Translations under genes and position numbers: made by a program | DNA from: Rhizobium sp. 32-5/1 | GTDB taxonomy: Bacteria > Pseudomonadota > Alphaproteobacteria > Rhizobiales > Rhizobiaceae | NCBI RefSeq assembly: GCF_029537235.1 | Contig: NZ_CP120638.1 | Location: forward strand, 2,854,501-2,918,500 | Length of the DNA stretch: 64,000 nucleotides | Direction of reading: 5' to 3' | Notes under the pieces: model-generated | What the model was told of the DNA's origin: nothing | What the model saw: the letters and a program-made list of their open reading frames with translations, nothing else | Databases searched by the model: none | In this document: positions 1 to 8,928 of the stretch, one piece after another | Numbering within the stretch: position 1 is the stretch's first letter | Layout: each line of letters starts with the position of its first letter

Positions 1-141
1 CTGATGATGAATTGTTGCAAACTGAACAGCGGCCTTCAGTTACCCCGAGGAGGAGCAGCTGAAGGGGAGAGAGACGGGAGCCGATGGAGCAGCCTGGCTG
101 CTTCACTTGAAGTGCTCCTGTCGAGAACGACTGCGGCATGA
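1..141 (+). CDS. Possible 3' end of an upstream gene (partial)
   Basis: One forward frame is open from the left edge to a TGA at 139-141. It overlaps the ATG of the next gene (138) in an ATGA arrangement, the usual form of translational coupling in this genome. The readable residues end in LLSRTTAA and contain no recognisable domain. A second frame stops near 60 and could equally be the true tail. The call rests on the ATGA overlap alone and is weak. Confidence 0.25.
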   Translation: MMMNCCKLNSGLQLPRGGAAEGERDGSRWSSLAASLEVLLSRTTAA

Positions 142-1100
142 AGGCTGTCCGTAAATTCATCTGGCCGGTCATCGGTCTGGCTGCAATCCTGTTTTCGCTT
201 TATGGCCTTTTCCATGAGCTGCGCGATCTGTCATTGGAAGACTTCCTCGCCAGCATAGAGGCTGTTTCTCTTGAGGGATGGATTCTGGCCGGCTGTTCGA
301 CGCTGGTCGCTTATGCGGCGCTCGCCGCCTATGATCATCTCGCTCTGGAGCATCTGGGACACCGAATCTCGCTCTGGTTCATCACCGTCTGTTCATTCAC
401 GGCCTATGCCCTGTCGCACACCGTCGGCGCTTCGGTCTTCTCCGGGGCGGTGGTGCGATACAGAGCTTATGAATCCAAAGGGCTGACGGGAGGCGAGGTG
501 GGGGTGCTCGTTGCCTTCTGTTCATTCACTTTTCTGCTCGGTACGGCGATGCTGTTCGGCATCGTGCTTATCGTCGAACCGGAAATCGTCGCGCGTTTTG
601 CGTCGTTCCTGCCGATCGAGGCGGCCATCTCGACAGGCGTCATCATTCTGGGACTAATTGGCCTCTACCTGATTGGCAGCCTGGTGGGTTTCAGACCGGT
701 CGCGACGCGCTGGTTCCGATTGGAATATCCGAAACCTTCACTGGCCTTGCGGCAATTGCTGATCGCGCCGATCGAACTGATCGGTGCTGCCGGAATTATC
801 TATTTCGCCCTTCCGGAAGCCGGAAATCCCGGCTTCCTGGTGATACTCGGCGTGTTTCTCGCGTCCTTCTCCGCAGCACTTCTGTCGCATGCGCCCGGTG
901 GACTTGGCGTCCTGGAACTGGTCTTCATTGCGGCCCTACCGGAAATGGATCCTGTCGGCGTTCTGGCTGGACTGGCGATCTTCCGCCTGTTCTACCTCAT
1001 CATTCCCTTTTTCATGGCGCTCGGTGTTGTCGTGGTGTTCGAGCGGGCGCAATTCATCCGTGCGCGGGATATTGCCAGCGAAGACGAGCCGCAAGCCTGA
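138..1100 (+). CDS. LPG synthase/flippase-like integral membrane protein (UPF0104)
   Basis: A 320-residue protein with about eight hydrophobic segments spread over its whole length and no soluble catalytic domain. The HAPGGLGVLE segment near residue 255 is typical of the flippase half of MprF and of UPF0104/lysylphosphatidylglycerol synthase transmembrane proteins. Family members move lipids across the inner membrane, but the substrate cannot be read from the sequence. The aminoacyl-transferase half of full-length MprF is absent, so this is a flippase-only paralogue. The start at 138 gives an ATGA overlap with an open frame entering from the left edge, suggesting it is the distal gene of an operon. 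Family confidence is good; exact role is unknown. Confidence 0.8.
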   Translation: MKAVRKFIWPVIGLAAILFSLYGLFHELRDLSLEDFLASIEAVSLEGWILAGCSTLVAYAALAAYDHLALEHLGHRISLWFITVCSFTAYALSHTVGASVFSGAVVRYRAYESKGLTGGEVGVLVAFCSFTFLLGTAMLFGIVLIVEPEIVARFASFLPIEAAISTGVIILGLIGLYLIGSLVGFRPVATRWFRLEYPKPSLALRQLLIAPIELIGAAGIIYFALPEAGNPGFLVILGVFLASFSAALLSHAPGGLGVLELVFIAALPEMDPVGVLAGLAIFRLFYLIIPFFMALGVVVVFERAQFIRARDIASEDEPQA

Positions 1101-1148
1101 TCGACACGCCGTGGTGCCCAACGCACTTGTGGTTATAGGACGCGGACA

Positions 1149-1180
1149 ACAAAAAAGGCCGGGCTCGGCCCGACCTTTCC
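1149..1180 (-). terminator. Rho-independent terminator of the cold-shock gene
   Basis: On the minus strand an eight-base GC-rich stem (GGTCGGGC / GCCCGGCC, loop CGA) is followed directly by six T. It lies about 50 bases past the stop codon of the cold-shock gene and fits as its terminator. Confidence 0.8.
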
Positions 1181-1227
1181 AAACACCGAAAGCATTTGCA
1201 GGCGCGAACATGCGCGCCTGTTGAATA

Positions 1228-1437
1228 TTAGGCAGCCTGCAGGTTGTCGGCAGACATCTTGCCGGACTTGCGGTCCTTGACGAGCTCGAAGCTGATCTTC
1301 TGGCCGTCGTTGAGGCCGCGCATACCAGCGCGCTCAACAGCAGAAATGTGGACGAAAACGTCCTGGCTGCCGTCGTCAGGCTGAATGAAGCCGAAGCCCT
1401 TGGTGGAGTTAAACCATTTTACAGTGCCAGTGGCCAT
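1228..1437 (-). CDS. cspA: Cold-shock protein, CspA family
   Basis: A 69-residue single cold-shock domain. Both RNA-binding motifs are intact: RNP1 as KGFGFI near residues 13-18 and RNP2 as VFVHIS near 27-32. The protein opens with the family's usual [10 protein letters not shown]. Such proteins are cytosolic single-strand RNA/DNA-binding chaperones that melt mRNA structure under cold or other stress. Rhizobia carry several paralogues, so the symbol means the family, not a proven orthologue. The gene is monocistronic with its own terminator downstream. Confidence 0.95.
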   Translation of the reverse strand: MATGTVKWFNSTKGFGFIQPDDGSQDVFVHISAVERAGMRGLNDGQKISFELVKDRKSGKMSADNLQAA

Positions 1438-1750
1438 AACGGATCCCTTTCTCTAGCAAATTGTGTTTCACCGTTCGTAAACGCTACGGAACGGCATTTG
1501 TTCGAATCTGAAGGAAAGTTCGTCCGATTGCGCACGATGTCGCAAAAACCAAAGTCATCTAACAAATATCGACAGCGCAGCACATAGGCGACGAGGGCGA
1601 GAACGTCAAGTTTATTTTGCGGAATTTCGCCTTGGCCATTGTAAACGTTGGTTTTTATTCAGCAAGCTGGATGGCCCTTATGAGGTGCTCTCGGCGTGAT
1701 TCAACCGAAAAATGCTGCCAACGGGCCAGACGGCATGACGTAGAAAGCCA
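1438..1750 (-). promoter_or_regulatory. Leader and promoter region of the cold-shock gene
   Basis: The 310 bases between the cold-shock start and the first small RNA hold no convincing gene. An inverted repeat (CCGTTC at 1471-1476, GAACGG at 1489-1494) lies about 35-55 bases upstream of the cold-shock start and would form a short hairpin in a long 5' leader. Structured leaders are usual for csp genes. No clear promoter hexamers were recognised. Confidence 0.35.
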
Positions 1751-1922
1751 CAATAAGAAAAGCCCGCGGCCGGGAGGAGGTGGCAGCGGGCTTCTCAAAT
1801 TAGAACCGATCAGCAACTGGGAGGAGGAGTGTTGCCGATCCAGTGGACTTCCCTGGGAGGAGGAGCGGGTTGTCCACATCATCGAAGCTCTGCGGGAGGA
1901 GGTGCGTTGCTTCGATGTTTGT
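1751..1922 (-). ncRNA. Cuckoo-type (alpha-r14/CcsR-like) small RNA with four anti-SD hairpins
   Basis: On the minus strand four hairpins follow one another, each showing CCTCCTCCC in its loop (motif at 1894-1902, 1855-1863, 1819-1827 and 1772-1780). The stems are 1881-1888 with 1909-1916, 1843-1848 with 1872-1877, 1808-1817 with 1831-1840, and 1760-1767 with 1786-1793. The last stem is followed on the minus strand by TTTTCTTATT and acts as the terminator, so the motif is in the terminator loop too. The alphaproteobacterial cuckoo/alpha-r14/CcsR RNAs are defined by this loop motif, complementary to Shine-Dalgarno sequences. A paralogue with the same plan lies at 28195-28360. The 5' end is placed just before the first hairpin; no promoter was recognised. 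Confidence 0.85.
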
Positions 1923-1989
1923 AGCATACGCCCAATCTGCCTAAATCATAGGCTCGATATTGCAATGCAGCAATGCGCGATACGCAAGG

Positions 1990-2309
1990 CTAGCGCCACC
2001 AGTAGCGGGATGGTTCGGGCTGCGACTGCGAGCCGAGAAGATAACCGACCAGCATGCCAGCGGCGGCGGCAAGAAACACCACGCTGCCTGCGGCTGCCGG
2101 ATGTTCGCGGGCGACGCCAGCGATGACGCGACCCTCGGCGCGAACTTGTGCAACTGCTTTTTGGCCTGCGGTGCGGCGGCGTCATAGGCATCGGACGCCT
2201 TGTCGCGCACGTCTGTATAGGCCTTGGCGCCTTGCGCCGAGACGATCTTCGTCAGCCGGGCCACTTCTTCGCGCAATGCCTTGATGTCGGGATTGATGAT
2301 TTCAGCCAT
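1990..2309 (-). CDS. DUF883 (YqjD/ElaB-like) membrane-anchored protein, frameshifted
   Basis: The amino-terminal half (starting MAEIINPDIKALREEVARL) is a charged coiled-coil-like region. After a one-base shift near 2138-2145 the other frame continues with VAREHPAAAGSVVFLAAAAG and a short tail ending RYWWR, the glycine/alanine-rich single membrane helix and arginine-rich end of DUF883 proteins. One added base gives 106 residues, normal for the family. E. coli YqjD binds ribosomes at the inner membrane in stationary phase; that role is family knowledge, not shown here. An EcfG/RpoE2-type promoter stands upstream at 2339-2363, in keeping with general-stress expression. The frameshift is probably a sequence error. 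Confidence 0.75.
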
Positions 2310-2338
2310 GGTGGTTCTCCACATTTCGATGCGCTGAC

Positions 2339-2363
2339 AACGGTTGAAGCGCCTTATTGTTCC
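2339..2363 (-). promoter_or_regulatory. EcfG/RpoE2-type general stress promoter
   Basis: Read on the minus strand this is GGAAC (2359-2363), 16 bases, then CGTT (2339-2342). It exactly matches the alphaproteobacterial general stress sigma-factor consensus GGAAC-N16/17-CGTT. It lies 30 bases upstream of the DUF883 gene start at 2309. Confidence 0.75.
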
Positions 2364-2484
2364 CTGACACGCGCCTGTGCTGTGCAAATCCCCGATCATG
2401 AATGAAATCGTGGCAAACCTTGTTGTCCCCGTCGCAGGGATAGTAGATGCTCCCGGAAAGGGCAGGAATAACGGGACGCCAGAG

Positions 2485-2754
2485 ATGAACGACAACGAGC
2501 CAAACTACGAGCACTCGGACTATGCCGGCGAGTTTACCGCCGATGGCATCACCGTGCTCGTCGATATCTTCCGCATTGCCGGCAGCAACGGGCCGTGGTC
2601 GCTGGAGGTGATCGATCAGGACGAAGGCCTGACCGTGTGGGAAGAGCCGTTTCCGACGGATAAGGACGCCTACGAGGAATTCCTTGCCACGGTCGAGCGC
2701 GACGGCATCGAATCGTTTCTGGAAGATCCGGAACCGGAACCCACGGTTCAGTAG
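2485..2754 (+). CDS. Hypothetical small acidic protein
   Basis: An 89-residue acidic protein with no signal peptide or membrane segment. The body (residues 15-75) looks like a compact alpha/beta fold with phrases such as GITVLVDIFR and GPWSLEVID; the tail is rich in Glu and Pro. I do not recognise the family. An in-frame start lies further upstream at 2377, but the ATG at 2485 gives the more protein-like sequence and leaves room for the divergent promoter of the DUF883 gene. Cytosolic, function unknown. Confidence 0.6.
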   Translation: MNDNEPNYEHSDYAGEFTADGITVLVDIFRIAGSNGPWSLEVIDQDEGLTVWEEPFPTDKDAYEEFLATVERDGIESFLEDPEPEPTVQ

Positions 2755-2793
2755 CTGGCTTGCGGGCGTGTCTCTTCGCCAGGAGGGATCGCC

Positions 2794-3339
2794 TTGCAGC
2801 GGGCAATCGTCAATACTCCGTCATCGTCATTCCACCCCCAGCATCAGGACGTTTCCGTGGTAGATCTTTTGTTGCGTGGCATTGTGATTGGTATCGGCGC
2901 GACTATCCTGATGGATGTCTGGGCCATCGTGCTCTGGAAGATTTTCGGGGAGTCACGACCAAACTGGGGGCCGGTCGGTCGCTGGTTTTGGCATCTTCCC
3001 CGCGGCACGGTCTTTCACGATACTATCGCGCAGGCCGAGCCTTATACGCACGAATCAGCTCTCGGCTGGATTGCACACTATGCCGTCGGAATTCTCTACG
3101 GCATTGTTCTGGCTTTCTGGGGCGGCGAAGCTTGGTTCGCGACACCGACATTCCTGCCGGCCTTCGTTCTTGGCATACTGACCGTCGGCGCCGGCTGGTT
3201 TCTCCTGCAGCCGGGTCTTGGCATCGGCTGGGCAGCCTCGAAGCTGCCAAATGCCAACAAGGTGCGGGCGCTCAATCTTCTGGCGCATACCGTATTCGCG
3301 ATCGGGCTCTATGGCACGGCGCTGTTGTTGCCGGCCTAA
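2794..3339 (+). CDS. DUF2938 family membrane protein
   Basis: A 181-residue protein with four hydrophobic segments. Family-typical phrases are GIGATILMDVWAIVLWKIFG near residues 32-51, then GPVGRWFWHLPRG, and QPGLGIGWAASKLPN near 140. I choose the TTG start at 2794 because AGGAGGG at 2781-2787 sits at ideal spacing; a shorter product from a later in-frame start is possible. DUF2938 proteins have no established function. The gene is 40 bases downstream of the acidic hypothetical gene and may share its transcript. Confidence 0.75.
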   Translation: MQRAIVNTPSSSFHPQHQDVSVVDLLLRGIVIGIGATILMDVWAIVLWKIFGESRPNWGPVGRWFWHLPRGTVFHDTIAQAEPYTHESALGWIAHYAVGILYGIVLAFWGGEAWFATPTFLPAFVLGILTVGAGWFLLQPGLGIGWAASKLPNANKVRALNLLAHTVFAIGLYGTALLLPA

Positions 3340-3399
3340 CCATCGGCTGGGATCGGCTCGTCTTTGGCTTGGTCGATCCAGCGGCAGAAGCGGTGTAGC

Positions 3400-3723
3400 T
3401 CAGCGACGAGACCGCCAATAAACCACGAGCGATAATGCAAAGAGCACGAGGGCGACAGGCCAGAAATCTGTCGCCTGATCCCAACTCCATCGCCAAATCA
3501 TGTAGCCATCGAGGTGGGGTGGCGGCATGTGGACGCTGATTTCATAGTCCCGCTTCTCGCGCCCATGAAAATGGCCGGCTGCGAAGGCGAGCCCGATGAG
3601 AATAGCTACTCGACGCTCGTAAAAGATCATCGCGGCCAGGGCAAAGACCATAGCGATGGCGATCGCCTCGACGATATGGCCGAGCCAGTCAAAGTTTTGC
3701 TGAAGATAGGTCCAGTCAATCAT
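3400..3723 (-). CDS. Hypothetical small membrane protein
   Basis: A 107-residue protein with a hydrophobic segment near residues 17-50, a polar histidine-containing middle (HFHGREKRDYE, MPPPHLDGY), and a second hydrophobic segment near 85-102 ending in arginines. It is convergent with the DUF2938 gene and separated from it by 60 bases. I do not recognise a family. The continuous reading frame and clean helix/loop/helix pattern support a real inner-membrane protein. Confidence 0.55.
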   Translation of the reverse strand: MIDWTYLQQNFDWLGHIVEAIAIAMVFALAAMIFYERRVAILIGLAFAAGHFHGREKRDYEISVHMPPPHLDGYMIWRWSWDQATDFWPVALVLFALSLVVYWRSRR

Positions 3724-4021
3724 TCAACCGGTATCGACTGTTTTTTTGTGCCAGGCAATTGCTTGACTGCCAGGAACGCTGACCAATAACGTTTACCGCC
3801 GATTGCAACGGACGTCTGGAAGAGAAAATACCAATATGGTCAAAAATTATGGCCAAACCCCGGCCAAGGTATTGAAGCCTTTGAGCATATTCGTGGCCGA
3901 TCTTTAACGACCCCTTAAATTGCCGCATTTACAGTTCATCGCACGTTCGAAGGTGGCCTGCGGGGTGCATCGGCGTCGGGTCGTTTTGGCGACCGGCAAT
4001 CAGTGACACGAAACCCAAAAG
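3724..4021. other. Intergenic region before the penicillin-binding protein gene
   Basis: About 300 bases, more AT-rich than the neighbours and without a protein-like frame. It must hold the divergent promoters of the small membrane protein and the penicillin-binding protein. I see no clear hexamers, repeat or RNA structure. Confidence 0.4.
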
Positions 4022-6329
4022 ATGGGGCAGCGCCGGTTCGGCATGGCAGGACAACGCAAATCAGGTCAGCGGATTGAACCGTCCTTCGAGGGCGGGCGTG
4101 GACGCAATGACGACGATCTCAGCATCTCGGCCGGCGAACGCATCAGTGGTGGCGGGAAGGCGGGTCGATCGCAGTCCGGCAAGTCGTCTAACGCCAAATC
4201 CTCCGCCAGCCGTCCATCCGTGAAAAAGGCAGGCCGCGGTCGTGGCGGCTCACGCCGAGGCGGTTCCGGCGGAGGTCTGGTCGGCCTGATCCGTTCGATC
4301 GTCTACTGGTGCTTCGTGCTCGGTCTCTGGGGTGGCATCGGCGTTGCTGGTCTCGTCCTCTATTATGGCGCGCGCATGCCGAATGCGACGAGCTGGACGA
4401 TCCCCGAGCGTCCGCCAAACGTCAAGATCCTGGCCGTCAGCGGCGACATCATCGCCAATCGCGGCGCGACCGGCGGCGAGGCTCTGTCGCTTGAAAACAT
4501 GTCACCCTATATCCCGCAGGCGGTCATCGCCATCGAGGACCGGAGGTTCTATTCGCATTTCGGCGTCGATCCGCTGGGTCTTGCCCGCGCCATGGTCACG
4601 AATATAACGACTGGCCGCATGGTCCAGGGCGGCTCGACCATTACCCAGCAGCTCGCAAAGAACCTGTTTCTCTCACCGGCGCGCACGCTGGAGCGCAAGG
4701 TGCAGGAAGTGCTGCTCTCCGTGTGGCTGGAGCAGAAATATACCAAGGACCAGATCCTTGCGATGTATCTCAACCGCGTCTTCTTCGGTTCCAACGCCTA
4801 TGGCGTCGAGGCGGCGTCGCGCCGCTATTTCAACAAGTCGGCGCGCGATGTGAACCTCGGCGAGGCAGCGCTTCTGGCCGGCCTGCTCAAGGCCCCGTCG
4901 CGGCTGTCGCCGGCGCGCGATCCGCAGGCGGCCGAAGCTCGCGCGCAGGTCGTTCTCGGCACGATGCGCGAGGAAGGCTTCATCACCGATTCGGAAATCA
5001 AGACGGCCATGTCGCAGACGCCGACCCGCTCGAAGAGCTTCTGGTCGGGGTCCGAGCACTACGTCGCCGATATGGTCATGGACCAGCTGCCGGCCATGGT
5101 TGGCGAAATTAAGGAAGACCTGATCGTCGATACGACGCTCGATCTCGATCTGGAGAAGAAGGCCGAAGCCGCGATTTCGGCAAGTCTCGTCGAGGATGGA
5201 CCGAAGCTGAATGCCTCCCAGGCTGCCCTCGTCTCGATCGACGGTACTGGCGCGATCCGCGCGCTGGTCGGCGGCAAGGATTATGCCGAAAGCCAGTTCG
5301 ACCGGGCCTCCAAGGCCAAGCGCCAGCCGGGTTCGGCCTTCAAGCCCTTCGTCTATGCCGCGGCGATGGAGATCGGCCGTACGCCGATGTCTGTACGCAA
5401 CGATGCTCCGGTGCGCATCGGCAAATGGACGCCCGAGAACTATGACCAGAAATATCGCGGAGAGGTGACGCTGACCAGCGCGCTGGCCGATCTCGCTGAA
5501 CACCATCGCCGCGCAACTGGTCATGGAGGTCGGCCCGCAGAATGTCGCCAAGCTCGCCCATCGCCTCGGCATCGAATCGGAGCTTCAGGCCAATGCCTCG
5601 ATCGCGCTTGGGACATCGGAAGTCAGTCTCGTGGAGCTGACGTCCGCTTACGCGCCCTTCATGAATGGCGGCTTCAAGGCCACGCCGCATGTCATCCGGC
5701 GCATATCGACCGCGGATGGCAAGGTGCTCTACGAAAACACCTATGACAATCCGCCCCGCGTTCTCGATCCGGCGATTGTCTCTGAGATGAACCAGATGAT
5801 GATCAAGGTCATCACGTCGGGCACCGGCAAGAATGCCCGGCTCAAGGGCTGGGAAGCGGCCGGCAAGACCGGCACCACCCAGTCGTTCCGCGATGCGCTC
5901 TTCGTCGGCTATACCAGCAATCTGACGACCGGTGTCTGGTTCGGCAATGACGACGGCAAGTCGATGAAGAAGGTCACCGGCGGCGGTCTTCCCGCCAAGG
6001 CGTGGAATGTCTTCATGACCGCCGCGCACGAAGGCCTGTCGCCATCGCCGCTGTTCGGCACGGTCGGCGTGCCGGTGTTCGAGGGCGGTCAGCCTGCGCC
6101 TGAAAAGGGCGGAGACGAACTCTTCGACATCATCTCCCGCACGCTTGATACAAACGAGAGCCCATCCCGCGACGGCCCGGCCGTCACCGCCGAACAGACC
6201 GGCGCCGTTCAGCTCGACGACGGCCTCGTTCCGCCCGCGGATGTCGGCCAGCAGCAGACCGGCACGCGCCGAACAACCCTCCTCGACATTCTTTGGGTGG
6301 GTAAGGGCAGTCCTCTGCCTAGCGATTGA
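4022..6329 (+). CDS. Class A penicillin-binding protein (PBP1A-type), frameshifted
   Basis: Bifunctional peptidoglycan synthase of the inner membrane. Residues 1-85 are a basic, Gly/Ser-rich cytosolic tail; one membrane helix follows near 90-115. The glycosyltransferase domain shows EDRRF (catalytic Glu about 172) and GGSTITQQLAKN. The transpeptidase domain has active-site SAFK (Ser about 438) and KTG in AGKTGTTQ. One extra base near 5491-5492 shifts the frame; removing it restores the SxN motif (DSLN) and a 768-residue protein. The break therefore falls exactly on the second catalytic motif, yet both sides are well conserved, which argues for a sequence error. An alternative start lies at 4043. 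Confidence 0.88.
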
Positions 6330-6592
6330 ACGGCGAGATCAAACGATGCTGAGGTGGCCGTCCAGCGGTCCGTTACATGACCCTTGAGACCGTCACCACG
6401 ATGAGCGATGATCCTCTCATCAACCTGCCAGCGTAAAGGTAGTGCGTTCCCGAGTCCGGTCGGAAGGCACGGCGGGTGCGAAAGCGATACCGCCCGGCGG
6501 TACACGATCGAAAAACGCGCGGTTGTGACCATATCAGATGATGGCTTCGACCAGCCCTTAACTGCTTCGGCAACTGGTTTGAAAGGCATATT

Positions 6593-8389
6593 GTGAAAAT
6601 ACTTGTGTTGAACTGCGGCAGTTCCAGCTTGAAGCTCGGCGTTTTCGAGATCGCAGAAAAGGCGACCGAGATATTCAAGGCGACCTACGAGAAATTTGAG
6701 GTCGGGAGCTGTTCCTACAAAATCACCAGGGACGGTCTGGCAGAAACTGGAGAAACGCCATTTGGCGACATTGCCGCTGTTCTGGCTGCCCTTCCGCAAA
6801 TTCTCGATAGCCACGGCGTAACCAAGCTGGAAGCGGTCGGTCACCGGATTGTGCACGGTGGCGAGAAATTCCAAACCACAGTGGTTCTTGATGAAACAGT
6901 CATTACAGAGCTCGAGGCGCTGACGCCGTTGGCGCCGCTCCACAATCCCGCAAATCTGCTTGCTGTGGGCATTGCGAGGCGAGTCTGGCCTGATATTCCT
7001 CAGGTCGCGGTCTTCGACACCGCATTCCATGCGACCAATCCGCCGCGCGCAACGACTTACGCCGTGCCCAAGGCCTGGCGTGATGCCGGTCTGCGACGCT
7101 TCGGGTTTCATGGCACCTCACACAAATATGTGGCTCTGCGCGCTGCGGAAGAGATTGGCGAACCGCTGCGTGATCTGCAGATCGTCAGCGTGCATCTTGG
7201 CAATGGCGCCAGTGTCTGCGCGGTCAACCGTGGAGAAAGTATAGACACCTCGATGGGCATGACACCGCTTGAGGGATTGGTCATGGGAACGCGCTCCGGC
7301 GATGTTGATCCGGGCCTGTTTGGCTTCCTGGCGCGGCAACTGGGCCTGTCCATAAAGGAGATAGAGGACGCTCTCTATTCAAAGAGCGGGCTTCTGGGAC
7401 TGACGGGCTCATCCGACATGCGTGATGTTGAAGATCGGGCCGGTAAAGGTGACACCGAAGCCCAGCTTGCGATAGAATTGTTCGCCTATCGTGCCCGGAA
7501 ATATATCGGCGCCTATGCGGCGGCGATGGGTGGCCTCGATGCTGTCGTTTTTACCGGAGGCATTGGCGAGAACTCTCCGTCCATGCGTCGGCGCATCTGC
7601 GATGGGCTGGAGTTCATGGGTCTTCGGCTCGACCACGACCGTAACCAATCTGTCGACCTCGCCAATCGCGCCGCCCCGCAGATCCAGGCCTACGGTGGCA
7701 AAGTGCGGGTCATCGTCACCGAGACAGCCGAACAATTGATGATCGCCCAGGAAACAGCAGGCGCATTGGTGCTAACGGCAATCGTGCCCGAGCCTATCCC
7801 CGTCGCGGTCTCGGCTCGTCATGTTCACCTTTCCCGAGTAGCGGTCGAGACGTTGTTTGGGGCCGGATATCAATTGACGCCTGCGGTTCCTTTGCGCCAG
7901 CCCGGACAATGGGCCGCGAGCGAGCGCATCACGCTGGAGGGACCAAAAGGTCGCCTGGAGCGTGTCGCCATCCTTGGTCCCGAGCGTTTGCGGACGCAGA
8001 TCGAAATTTCGAGAACGGATGGATTTGCGCTCGGCGTCGACGCCCCCGTTCGCGACAGCGGCAAACTGGATGGCACGCCAACGGTGCGCCTGATCGGGCC
8101 GGCCGGTAGCTTCAACACCGACGGACTGATCGTGGCCGCCCGGCACATTCATACCAACCCGGATGATGCTCGACGCCTGGGCCTTGTGGATGGCATGCTC
8201 GTGGACGTTCACATCGGTGACGAAGAGCGCGGGCTGGTGTTTGGCAAGACGCTCATTCGTATCAGCGCCAATGCCGTAACCGAGATGCATATCGATACAG
8301 ACGAGGCAAATGCTGCCGATATCCGCGTCAATGGTGAAGGATCACTCGTTCCTAATCTTCGCGCCATCGCGGTGACCAACAGAGACTAG
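6593..8389 (+). CDS. ackA: Acetate kinase - PduL phosphotransacylase fusion
   Basis: Residues 1-395 are a complete acetate kinase: NCGSSSLKLGVFE at the start, GHRIVHGG, FDTAFH, RFGFHGTSHKY, and TGGIGENS near 325. Residues about 400-590 are a PduL-type phosphotransacylase with the paired metal-binding histidine motifs RHVHLS (His410, His412) and RHIH (His518, His520), plus the closing EMHIDTDEANAA. PduL exchanges CoA and phosphate on acyl groups, so the fusion would link acetyl-CoA, acetyl phosphate, acetate and ATP in one cytosolic polypeptide. The start is GTG at 6593, with GAAAGG as ribosome site. The next genes encode KaiC and two-component proteins. Confidence 0.9.
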   Translation: MKILVLNCGSSSLKLGVFEIAEKATEIFKATYEKFEVGSCSYKITRDGLAETGETPFGDIAAVLAALPQILDSHGVTKLEAVGHRIVHGGEKFQTTVVLDETVITELEALTPLAPLHNPANLLAVGIARRVWPDIPQVAVFDTAFHATNPPRATTYAVPKAWRDAGLRRFGFHGTSHKYVALRAAEEIGEPLRDLQIVSVHLGNGASVCAVNRGESIDTSMGMTPLEGLVMGTRSGDVDPGLFGFLARQLGLSIKEIEDALYSKSGLLGLTGSSDMRDVEDRAGKGDTEAQLAIELFAYRARKYIGAYAAAMGGLDAVVFTGGIGENSPSMRRRICDGLEFMGLRLDHDRNQSVDLANRAAPQIQAYGGKVRVIVTETAEQLMIAQETAGALVLTAIVPEPIPVAVSARHVHLSRVAVETLFGAGYQLTPAVPLRQPGQWAASERITLEGPKGRLERVAILGPERLRTQIEISRTDGFALGVDAPVRDSGKLDGTPTVRLIGPAGSFNTDGLIVAARHIHTNPDDARRLGLVDGMLVDVHIGDEERGLVFGKTLIRISANAVTEMHIDTDEANAADIRVNGEGSLVPNLRAIAVTNRD

Positions 8390-8928
8390 CGGATCTATTT
8401 CAGGCATCTACGCCTTGCAGATGCGACAGGCGCGGGTGCTTGCGACCATCCTCATGTCCTTTTTGACCAATGGTCGTGTTGCGCAGCCCCCGGCTGGACC
8501 GGTCCCAAAGAAGTCGATGGCCTGAAGACTGAAGGGTTCTGGCGGTTGCATCAGGCGCCCTGGCAAGGACCGCAAAAGATCCGGAGCATCTGAAGCTGTT
8601 GGAGCAAGGGGTGCGAAGCAGCCGACTCGAAGAGCTGTTATTGTCATTCCAAAATCTTGGTTCTTGCTGCCACTGGCCGCGATTGTTCTGAGCGACTGGG
8701 CGTCACGGCATGTTTCAAATCCTACAGTTGTCACCGATCCGATTTCGGCTCAGGAAGCGTGGTGAGAGACAATTTCTACGACCGGATGATGCCCCACTTC
8801 ACGTCAAGAGCCGCATTGCATTTGATTGATATTTTTTGGCAAAGCCCAATATACCAGCCAGGCATCTTTCAACGACGATGCGCAGGTTCTCTTGAGAGAC
8901 GCGACAACAAATTTTTGAAAGAATAGCA
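8390..8928. other. Intergenic region between ackA-pduL and kaiC-like gene
   Basis: About 540 bases with no recognised gene. A 108-codon minus-strand frame at 8408-8734 has low-complexity, non-protein-like composition and I do not call it. The last 100 bases before the KaiC gene are AT-rich and probably hold its promoter; no clear hexamers were recognised. Confidence 0.4.

Noticed and set aside
29-66. Minus-strand hairpin with CTCCTCCTC in its loop, resembling a third cuckoo locus
   Set aside because: The loop differs from CCTCCTCCC, there is only one hairpin and no terminator, and it lies at the window edge within a possible coding end. Chance or an edge effect is as likely.
6408-6596. Small open frame overlapping the GTG start of the acetate kinase fusion
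   Set aside because: It has no recognisable domain or ribosome site; the overlap with the start is probably chance.
8408-8734. Minus-strand frame of 108 codons between ackA-pduL and the KaiC gene
   Set aside because: Composition is not protein-like, there is no ribosome site or recognisable domain, and it crosses the likely promoter zone of the KaiC gene.
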